The position numbers were made by a program, and so were the translations under genes. A model generated the notes under the pieces. The model worked only from the letters and a program-made list of their open reading frames with translations, was not told the DNA's origin and did no database searches. 10,199 bases of DNA from Acidobacteriota bacterium (GTDB lineage: Bacteria; Acidobacteriota; Terriglobia; Terriglobales; Acidobacteriaceae). Below, one piece after another: positions 1-5,521 of the stretch. Positions within the stretch are counted from its first letter, which is position 1. Each line of letters opens with the position of its first letter. The stretch lies in contig QIAW01000593.1 in NCBI GenBank assembly GCA_003225655.1, positions 1 through 10,199 on the forward strand, given 5' to 3'.

Positions 1-1
1 C

Positions 2-91
2 GTTTTTGTGTATTACACCGGCAGGCAGTTGCGTGACCAGGAGGTCAGCGCGCATATCTACACCGGCTGGATCAGCGGCGGCGACCGCTGA
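2..91 (+). CDS. ABC transporter ATP-binding protein, C-terminal end (5' truncated)
   Basis: The first 91 bases read in one frame as the final 29 residues of a protein ending RQLRDQEVSAHIYTGWISGG-D-R before TGA at 89-91. The stretch VFVYYTGRQLRDQE resembles the tail of drug/multidrug-exporter type ABC ATPases, where a 'leDvFl.lTGr.lrd' segment closes the protein. The Walker motifs lie outside the window. The stop is 13 bases before the start of an ABC-2 permease, with a ribosome binding site (AAGGAGA) in the gap, the usual ATPase-permease operon layout. The family call rests on this short tail plus the neighbour, so it is good but not certain. Confidence 0.7.
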   Translation, partial: VFVYYTGRQLRDQEVSAHIYTGWISGGDR

Positions 92-104
92 AAAAGGAGA
101 GATC

Positions 105-1244
105 ATGAAGCGAATGATGGCTATTGTGGAGCGCGAGATGCGCAAGTTTGTGCGCTCGCCGGCGTTGATGCTGGTAGCCATGATCTTTCCCCTGGTGCAG
201 CTCATCGTGCTGGGCAACGCCTTCGGCGGCAAGATCCATGATGCACGGCTCGGCATTGTCGATCACGACCGCATTCTCATTCAGGGGGTCGAGACCGATC
301 GTCCCCAGGCGCTGCGCATCCGCGAGGCGTTGAATGCTATCCATGCCAATGCCCGCACACTGGATGCAATTGACTACAGCGACGAGAAAACTGCCGTCGA
401 AGATGTGCACAACGGCAAAATCGATGGCGTCGTCGTCATTCCTGAAAACTACTCCCGCGATGTGTATATGGGAAGGCAGCCGCGCCTCGGATTGGTGCTC
501 GATAACAGTGACAACTTCATGACCTCAACTCTGCAGCAGAATTTAAACGAGCTGGTAGCCGCGCTTAATCAACAGCCGGTCGAGCCGCGCCTGGTGCAGC
601 AGATTGCGTTGAATGTCGTCGAGCTCTATCCCTATATCGAATACATGTAATATCTGTTGCCGGGTTCAATCGCGCTGGCCATGTTTGTCTCCGTCATGAT
701 CGGCGGCGGCATTATCTACATCGATGACAAGGCCCGCGGGGTGCATGAGGGCTATCTCGCCACCCCCATCAGCAAACTGGAGCTGGTTTTTGGCATGAAC
801 CTGGCGGGCGCCATCAAGGCCGTTGGCGCCGGCCTGGTTTTGACCTTTATAGGATCGTTGATTGCAGGGGTGAGCACCGCCTTCCACCCGGCAACGCTGG
901 TCTGGTTGCTGCTGATGATAGCGGCAACCTCGGCGGCTTTCGTCACCATGATCTCCTGCATGATGGCGCGGGTAGAAGATCCGCTGGTGCCGCGGGCCGT
1001 CTTCGGCATTCTCAATACGCTGCTGTTTTTTCCCAGCGGCTCGATCTATCCGGTCAAGGCGTTTCCCGGATGGCTCAAGGTCATCGCCAGTATTGATCCC
1101 TTCACCTACGCGGTGCACGGCTTCAAAGCGCTGCTGCTGCGCTACGCCAGATTCGTGGCCATCTGGCCCGATCTGCTTTACCTTATCTGCTTTGCTACGG
1201 TCATGCTGACCGGAGCCACGCTCTTGTTCAAACGAACGCTGTGA
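105..1244 (+). pseudogene. ABC-2 type exporter permease, interrupted by an in-frame TAA
   Basis: Integral membrane subunit expected to pair with the ATPase ending just upstream. The start is ATG 105, preceded by AAGGAGA at 94-100. The first half (181 residues) begins with a cytoplasmic segment, has a first membrane helix (about residues 17-37, LMLVAMIFPLVQLIVL) and then a large extracytoplasmic domain up to YPYIEYM. It stops at TAA 648-650. Reading on in the same frame gives YLLPGSIALAMFVSVMIGGG and at least five more hydrophobic segments to TGA at 1242-1244, ending LLFKRTL. The joined product would be 379 codons, a normal length for ABC-2 permeases, and the continuation is exactly what that family shows after the large loop. 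One C-to-T change (CAA to TAA, Gln to stop) explains the break. A TTG at 657 could start the second half, but no ribosome binding site precedes it. Either a recent pseudogene or a base error. Confidence 0.82.
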
Positions 1245-1259
1245 ACGTAAACTGAAGCC

Positions 1260-1709
1260 ATGAGCCTGCTCGATGCCCAGCCGGTGGATGAGGTCCGTGA
1301 AAAGCAACGTCTAAAACGCCGACGCATAGTAATCGCAACCGTGACCTTCGTTGTCCTGCTGCTGGGCTTCCTTTGGTGGGAGCTGCGCTTCTGGCCCGAA
1401 GAGCGCATTGTGAACAGGTTTTTCGCCGCGGTCGAATCGCAGAACTTCGAGCAGGCCTATGCTATCTGGATGGCCGACCCGAACTGGAAGCAGCATCAGC
1501 AAAAATACGAGCGTTACACCTACTACGATTTTTACCGTGACTGGGGGCCAGGCGGAGAGTTTGGCGCTATTCACAGCCACAAGATCGAACACTCTTCGAA
1601 CGGGGGCAGCGGCGCGATAATTGAAATCCAGATTAATGGACGCCCGGTGACCACCAACCTGTGGGTGGAAAAGTCAGACAAAAGCTTCTCCTATCCGCCC
1701 AATTTATAG
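1260..1709 (+). CDS. Conserved-looking hypothetical protein with one N-terminal membrane anchor
   Basis: A 149-residue protein I cannot assign to a named family. A basic N-terminus (KQRLKRRR, residues 15-22) precedes one hydrophobic helix at about 23-40 (IVIATVTFVVLLLGFLWW), so by the positive-inside rule the N-terminus is cytoplasmic and residues 41-149 lie outside. The outer part starts RIVNRFFAAVESQNFEQAYAIW, a pattern typical of the first helices of NTF2-like/lumazine-binding-like folds, and goes on with aromatic-rich YERYTYYDFYRDWGPGGEF and a beta-strand-like end. The NTF2-like suggestion is inference. It starts 15 bases after the permease stop, so it probably shares that transcript; no strong ribosome binding site precedes ATG 1260. 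Confidence 0.7.
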   Translation: MSLLDAQPVDEVREKQRLKRRRIVIATVTFVVLLLGFLWWELRFWPEERIVNRFFAAVESQNFEQAYAIWMADPNWKQHQQKYERYTYYDFYRDWGPGGEFGAIHSHKIEHSSNGGSGAIIEIQINGRPVTTNLWVEKSDKSFSYPPNL

Positions 1710-1740
1710 GCGGGCTTCTGGGAGAGACTCGGAGTATATA

Positions 1741-1745
1741 AGGAG
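1741..1745 (+). promoter_or_regulatory. Ribosome binding site selecting a GTG start for the MOSC gene
   Basis: AGGAG lies 7 bases before GTG 1753 and 13 bases before the in-frame ATG 1759. The spacing favours GTG as the start, although the two choices differ by only two residues. Confidence 0.6.
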
Positions 1746-1752
1746 AATTGGC

Positions 1753-2301
1753 GTGCATATGGATTGCGCTGAGTTGGAAGCCAAGGTCGAAAGGGAAAAC
1801 AGTTGGTTGAGAAGATCGGGTGTGCGCTGGTGGGGCACAGTGGCCGGGCTATTCATCGGCCCTGAACGGATGCAGCCGATGATCTCGCTTCCTGAAGTAA
1901 CCGCCCTTGCCGGCAGGGGACTTGAAGGGGACCGCTATTGTCGCAGCACGGGCACCTTTTCCAAAGGACTGCCCACAAACCAGATAACTCTGATTGAAGT
2001 CGAGGCCCTGCAAGGTGCAAAGCAAGACAGCGGTCTGGAGATTTCAGCGGAAGAATCGCGCCGCAACGTGCTCACCTGCGGCGTAGCATTGAATCATCTG
2101 GTGGGGCGGGAATTTTGCATTGGCGAGGTGCGCCTGCGTGGACTCAAGCTATGTGAGCCATGTTCTCACCTGGAAAAAGTAACCGCCAAGAAAGTAATTG
2201 CGGCGCTGCGCCATCGTGGTGGATTGCGCGCTGAGATACTCGTGAGCGGCGCCATCCGTGTCGGCGACGTGATTGCCGAAACCGACAGCCAGAACCTGTA
2301 G
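1753..2301 (+). CDS. MOSC domain-containing protein
   Basis: A 182-residue protein with the core of the MOSC (molybdenum cofactor sulfurase C-terminal) fold, a family of stand-alone or fused domains that bind molybdenum cofactor or carry sulfur or Moco-linked substrates. Visible family features are GLEGDRY (residues 56-62), NQITLIEVEAL (76-86), the basic ESRRN followed by VLTCGVALNHLVG (101-118), the conserved cysteine region LKLCEPCSHLEK (131-142), and the closing HRGGLRAEILVSGAIRVGD (154-172). The single-domain form resembles YiiM-like members, though shorter. The first 25 residues are charged and lie outside the domain. No Moco biosynthesis or molybdoenzyme gene is in the window, so the substrate is unknown. 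The gene converges with fabD, 15 bases separating the two stops. Confidence 0.85.
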   Translation: MHMDCAELEAKVERENSWLRRSGVRWWGTVAGLFIGPERMQPMISLPEVTALAGRGLEGDRYCRSTGTFSKGLPTNQITLIEVEALQGAKQDSGLEISAEESRRNVLTCGVALNHLVGREFCIGEVRLRGLKLCEPCSHLEKVTAKKVIAALRHRGGLRAEILVSGAIRVGDVIAETDSQNL

Positions 2302-2310
2302 GTCCAAAGT

Positions 2311-2331
2311 TAAGAGCTAAGAGCCAAGAGC
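2311..2331. repeat. Heptamer tandem repeat, three units, at the 3' end of fabD
   Basis: Three consecutive 7-base units: TAAGAGC, TAAGAGC, CAAGAGC. The array covers the fabD stop codon (2317-2319) and its last four codons, so it supplies the C-terminal residues of FabD. A second heptamer array with a different unit lies upstream of fabD at 3334-3361. Confidence 0.75.
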
Positions 2332-3291
2332 GAGTACTGGCATCGTCTTCTGCAACGAGGCCTCATCTTCCACATTCAAGCAGCTCTGTGAGCGGTCAAT
2401 CTGACGCATGAGACCGCTGAGAACTTTACCCGGACCAACTTCCACAAAAGCTTCTGCGCCCAGCTCGATCAGCTTGCGCATAGAGTTCACCCACTGCACC
2501 GCTCCGGTCACCTGATGGATAAGCGCCTCACGTGCATTAATAGGATCGCTGGTGGGTTCGGCGTCAATATTTTTGATGAGTGGAACCTGCATGGGCTGGA
2601 AGTTTAACTTCCGCAGGTCCTCGGCCAGCCGCACCTGGGCGGGCTGCATGAGCGCGCAATGAAAAGGTGCGCTTACAGCCAGCATCACAGCTTTCTTGGC
2701 GTCGCGAGATTTCGCGAGTTCAGCGGCACGTTCCACCGCCGATTTGCTGCCGGAAAGTTCCACCGCCGATTTGCTGCCGGAAATCACGGTCTGGTCGGGC
2801 GAATTGAGATTCGCCGGCGAGCACACGCCGTCTTGTGCGGCTTCCTGGCAGACCCTCCGCACCTCGTCGCTCGCCATGCCCAAGATGGCCGCCATTGCGC
2901 CTTCGCCAACCGGCACCGCCTCTTGCATGTATTTGCCACGACTACATACGGCGCGAATCGCATCCGCGAAGTTCAACGTGCCCGCGGCAACGTGCGCGGA
3001 GTATTCACCCAAGCTGTGGCCGGCGACGAAGGCGGGCACGATGCCTTTTTCGCGCAGCACCCGAAAGGCGGCGACGGAAACCGTAAGAATCGCAGGTTGC
3101 GTGATCTCAGTGAGCTTCAGCTTCTCTTCCGGCCCCTCGAAGCATAGCTGCGAGAGTTTGTATCCCAGGGCGGCATCAGCCTCATCAAAAGTCTGTTGTG
3201 CCACGGAATAGGCGGCAGCCAGGTCTTTTCCCATACCGACGCTCTGAGAGCCTTGTCCGGGGAAGAGGAAAGCAAGTTTTGTGTTTAGCAT
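2317..3291 (-). CDS. fabD: Malonyl-CoA:ACP transacylase
   Basis: Cytoplasmic enzyme of type II fatty acid synthesis that moves malonate from CoA to acyl carrier protein. The 324-residue product shows the whole family pattern: FLFPGQGSQ (residues 9-16), the nucleophile elbow GHSLGEYSA with Ser93, the malonyl-binding arginine in CSRGKYMQEA (Arg118), the catalytic histidine in SAPFHCALM (His211), QVTGAVQW (260-267) and GPGKVLSGL (287-295). The start ATG 3291 gives the usual MLNTKLAFLFPGQG opening. The oddity is a doubled segment, SGSKSAVEL then SGSKSAVER (171-188), encoded by a perfect 27-bp tandem duplication; the usual protein has one copy, so this FabD carries nine extra residues in frame about 25 residues before His211. 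It is downstream of plsX on the same strand (75-base gap). No fabH, fabG or acpP is in the window. Confidence 0.95.
   Translation of the reverse strand: MLNTKLAFLFPGQGSQSVGMGKDLAAAYSVAQQTFDEADAALGYKLSQLCFEGPEEKLKLTEITQPAILTVSVAAFRVLREKGIVPAFVAGHSLGEYSAHVAAGTLNFADAIRAVCSRGKYMQEAVPVGEGAMAAILGMASDEVRRVCQEAAQDGVCSPANLNSPDQTVISGSKSAVELSGSKSAVERAAELAKSRDAKKAVMLAVSAPFHCALMQPAQVRLAEDLRKLNFQPMQVPLIKNIDAEPTSDPINAREALIHQVTGAVQWVNSMRKLIELGAEAFVEVGPGKVLSGLMRQIDRSQSCLNVEDEASLQKTMPVLALGS
2730..2783. repeat. Perfect 27-bp tandem duplication inside fabD
   Basis: Bases 2730-2756 and 2757-2783 are identical, each beginning GTTCCACCGCC and ending GCTGCCGGAAA. The flanking bases break the match on both sides, so the unit is exactly 27 bp, or nine codons. 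It keeps the fabD frame. Confidence 0.95.
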
Positions 3292-3333
3292 TGGGGGTTG
3301 GAATTCGAGTCCTTAACTTTTCATCCTCAGCTT

Positions 3334-3361
3334 CTGAGTACTGAGTACCGACAACTGAGTA
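3334..3361. repeat. Heptamer tandem repeat, four units, between plsX and fabD
   Basis: Four 7-base units: CTGAGTA, CTGAGTA, CCGACAA (degenerate), CTGAGTA. It fills most of the left part of the 75-base plsX-fabD spacer. Short heptamer arrays of this kind are known from cyanobacterial genomes (STRR repeats); I recall similar ACTGAGTACTGAGT-like runs in acidobacterial spacers, which I cannot confirm here. Confidence 0.7.
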
Positions 3362-3366
3362 CTACT

Positions 3367-4473
3367 TCAATCCGTTGCTTTGAGCACTGGAGCAGCTGCT
3401 GCGACGACATTTTGTTTTGTCAGCTCCTGGGCGATCTTTTCATTGATACCTGACCTTGAGAATTCCGCCGCGACGCGGATGGCATTCTTGATAGCGTTGG
3501 CATTCGACGATGCGTGGCTCACAATGGCCACGCCTTTGATGCCCAGCAGGGGAACGCCGCCGTATTCGGTGTAGTCGAGGCGTTTTTTGAAATCCGCGTA
3601 GGCGCGGCGCGAAAGCAGGAACCCAACCTGCCGGGTCAGCGTGGCTTCGAGAGATTCTTTAAGCATGTAGCGTATGGTTTCCACGATGCCTTCAGAAATC
3701 TTGAGGGCCACATTGCCCACGAAGCCGTCACACACGATTACATCCACTTTGCCGTTGTAGACGTCGCGGCCTTCAACGTTGCCCACGAAATTGAGCGGCA
3801 GCCCGCGCAGTAATTCGTAGGCCTGGCGGGTGAGGTCGTTGCCTTTGCTCTCTTCTTCTCCGATGGAAAGCAGGCCGACGCGGGGGCGCTGGTTTTGAAA
3901 AATAGAACGGCTATAGATTTCGCCCATGATAGCGAATTGTTCCAGGTTTTGCGGTTTGCAATCCACGTTGGCGCCCACATCAATCATGATGGCGGCCTTG
4001 CCGGGGATCGTAGTCGGAAACACGGCGGCCAGGGCAGGGCGGTCGACGCCGGGCAGGGCGCCCAGTACCCTCTTGGCGGTGGCCATGGCAGCGCCGGTAT
4101 TGCCGGCGGTGACGAAGCCTTGGGCTGCGCCCTCGCGCACCAGGCGCAAGCCTACGTGCATCGAGGAATCACGCTTGGCTCGGACCGCATGCGCGGCCTT
4201 CTCATGCATGCTGATGACTTCGCTGGCGTGGACGATTTCGATGGGTAATTCAGCCGCGATAGGATGATTGGCGAGCTCGGTTTCAATGACTTCAGTGCGG
4301 CCCACCAGCAGCACGCGGGCGTTGCCATAACGCGCGGCCTGAATTGCGCCTTCCACCTCAGGGCGAGGAGCGCGGTCAGAGCCCATGGCGTCCACGGCAA
4401 TGGTGGTGCGGGGTGTCTCAAAACCGTTGGGAGCAAAAGCGGCGCGCGCAAGGGATTCGAGCTTGTCTCCCAT
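3367..4473 (-). CDS. plsX: Phosphate acyltransferase PlsX
   Basis: Peripheral membrane enzyme that converts acyl-ACP plus phosphate to acyl-phosphate, the acyl donor for PlsY in phospholipid synthesis. Family motifs are present in order: TIAVDAMGSDRAPRPEVEGA near the N-terminus, FVTAGNTGAAMATAKRVLG, RPALAAVFPT, MIDVGANVDCKPQNLEQFA, RVGLLSIGEEESKGNDLT, FVGNVEGRDVY, VIVCDGFVGNVALKISEG and YGGVPLLGIKGVAIVSHASSN (most members have SHGSSN). ATG 4473 gives 368 residues. A TTG at 4515 in the same frame, 14 bases after the rpmF stop, would add 14 mainly basic residues; neither start has a clear ribosome binding site, so the choice is open. Its place between rpmF and fabD is classical. The last residues (about 350-368) are an alanine-rich tail. 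Confidence 0.95.
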   Translation of the reverse strand: MGDKLESLARAAFAPNGFETPRTTIAVDAMGSDRAPRPEVEGAIQAARYGNARVLLVGRTEVIETELANHPIAAELPIEIVHASEVISMHEKAAHAVRAKRDSSMHVGLRLVREGAAQGFVTAGNTGAAMATAKRVLGALPGVDRPALAAVFPTTIPGKAAIMIDVGANVDCKPQNLEQFAIMGEIYSRSIFQNQRPRVGLLSIGEEESKGNDLTRQAYELLRGLPLNFVGNVEGRDVYNGKVDVIVCDGFVGNVALKISEGIVETIRYMLKESLEATLTRQVGFLLSRRAYADFKKRLDYTEYGGVPLLGIKGVAIVSHASSNANAIKNAIRVAAEFSRSGINEKIAQELTKQNVVAAAAPVLKATD

Positions 4474-4529
4474 CACGCGCGAGAGTCGCTTACGCGGTTG
4501 CCGGGTGGATCGCAAATGCTTGCCGCCGT

Positions 4530-4712
4530 TTATTTGGATTCGACTTCTACGACTTCGCGTCCCTTATAGTAACCGCATTTAGGGCAGACGCGGTGCGGCA
4601 TTTTTTTCTCATGGCAGTTAGGACACTCCGCGAGCGAGTGTGCGGTCAGGAAATCGTGCGCGCGACGCTTGGAGGTGCGCGCTTTGGAGTGACGCCGTTT
4701 CGGATTAGGCAT
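4530..4712 (-). CDS. rpmF: 50S ribosomal protein L32
   Basis: A 60-residue L32 with the canonical MPNPKRRHSKARTSKRRAHD opening and a complete zinc ribbon: Cys30 and Cys33 (CPNC), Cys43 and Cys46 (CPKC), followed by GYYKGREVVEV. The start ATG 4712 has GAGGT five bases upstream (4718-4722). All four cysteines are kept, so this is the zinc-binding form. It sits between yceD and plsX, the common yceD-rpmF-plsX order, which suggests one transcript tying lipid synthesis to ribosome production. Confidence 0.97.
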   Translation of the reverse strand: MPNPKRRHSKARTSKRRAHDFLTAHSLAECPNCHEKKMPHRVCPKCGYYKGREVVEVESK

Positions 4713-4752
4713 TGCTTACCTCAATTGATCGCAGCGTTTTGAACGCGGCGAA

Positions 4753-5365
4753 CTAATGTTTTAATTTGTTCTTAATGTCTTCCAGCGCCGCCCAACGCGG
4801 GTCCGGCAACTGGCTTGAGCAATTGCAAGACTCCAAGTTGCGGTTGCGGCCGCATTGCGGGCACAGCCCCTTGCATTCATCCCGGCAAACCACCCGCAAG
4901 GGAACGGCCAGCAGCAACTGCTCTTTGATCACGTCTTCCAGCAACAGGCCATTGCCCTGGTAAAACCCGATTTCGGTTTCTGCCTCGCTGATGGAAGCCT
5001 CATCCGGTCTCTTTTCCGAGCCTTGCGGACGGTAGATCAGGTCAAAGCTGCTGCTCACGTCTTTCAGTACCGGCTCCAGGCAGCGAGCGCAACGCATTTC
5101 CAGACGAGTGGCCAATTTGCCTACGACCCGGTACCGGCTCCAGGCAGCGAGCGCAACGCATTTCCAGACGAGTGGCCACTTTACCCACGACCCGGATGTC
5201 GGGAATCCGCAGCGCGCCTTCAATTTCTTCCACCAGCGCAGCCCTTCCACTGATCTGAACAGCCGCGGCCTGGCGCAGCTCGGAGCCTAATTCCAGCGCT
5301 CCCGCAGAAAACTCCTCTTGGAAGGGCATCTCTTGGAGCTGTAAATCCTGAATGCTGATGAACAT
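4753..5365 (-). pseudogene. yceD: DUF177/YceD family protein, frameshifted by a 64-bp tandem duplication
   Basis: YceD-family (DUF177) proteins are encoded just before rpmF in most bacteria; the plant relative takes part in 23S rRNA accumulation. From ATG 5365 the frame reads MFISIQDLQLQEMPFQEEF, then RVVGKVATRLEMRCARCLEPV, then runs into foreign sequence and stops at 5042-5044 after 107 residues. A second frame repeats RVVGKLATRLEMRCARCLEPV and continues LKDVSSSFDLIYRPQGSEK to TAG at 4753-4755, with the expected CRDECKGLCPQCG and ESCNCS cysteine motifs. Removing one 64-bp copy (5067-5130 or 5131-5194) restores a single 182-residue protein of normal family length. As read, the gene is broken at its first CxxC. 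Whether that is real or an assembly fault is discussed in the findings. Confidence 0.85.
5067..5194. repeat. 64-bp imperfect tandem duplication inside yceD
   Basis: Copy A is 5067-5130 and copy B is 5131-5194; both begin GTACCGGCTCCAGGCAGC and end ACGACCCG. I count 61 of 64 identical bases; the three differences cluster near the right end (A has CCAATTTGCCTACG, B has CCACTTTACCCACG). Sixty-four is not a multiple of three, so the duplication shifts the yceD frame. Read on the minus strand, two differences are third-position synonymous (Val, Gly) and one is Val to Leu. Confidence 0.93.
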
Positions 5366-5457
5366 CGCGAACCCCGGAGGACGTCCCCCTAACCCACACC
5401 CTCCCGGAACGCTCTGAGTGGAATCAGAAGCGGCTGGAATGACTGGGGCAACATCAA

Positions 5458-5487
5458 AGTATAACGTTGAGAAAGGGAGAGGGTCAA
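5458..5487 (-). promoter_or_regulatory. Sigma70-type promoter for yceD-rpmF-plsX-fabD
   Basis: On the minus strand, TTGACC (5487-5482) is followed after 18 bases by TATACT (5463-5458), a near-consensus -35/-10 pair. Transcription would start near 5450, leaving a leader of about 85 bases before yceD ATG 5365. The insertion sequence ends 18 bases upstream of the -35 box and leaves it intact. There are no competing matches as good nearby. Confidence 0.65.
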
Positions 5488-5495
5488 GATTAGGG

Positions 5496-5521
5496 GCTTC
5501 GGCGGCAGGGCCGACGCATAT
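5496..5521. repeat. Left IS end: target duplication plus terminal inverted repeat
   Basis: GCTTCGGCGG (5496-5505, target copy) is followed by CAGGGCCGACGCATAT (5506-5521, inverted repeat). The last base of the inverted repeat is the first base of the transposase stop codon complement (5521-5523), so the gene runs right into the element end. Confidence 0.92.

Noticed and set aside
648..650. TAA read as an amino acid in this organism
   Set aside because: Other genes in the window end normally at TAA (dnaG, ytxH), and TAG and TGA are also used as stops.
666..1307. Minus-strand frame of 213 codons opposite the permease
   Set aside because: Composition is His/Gln/Arg-rich shadow sequence of a membrane protein gene, with no motif.
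1695..1713. Hairpin CCGCC/GGCGG at the end of the 149-residue gene as a terminator
   Set aside because: The stem is only 5 bp with a 9-base loop, overlaps the stop codon and has no T-run after it.
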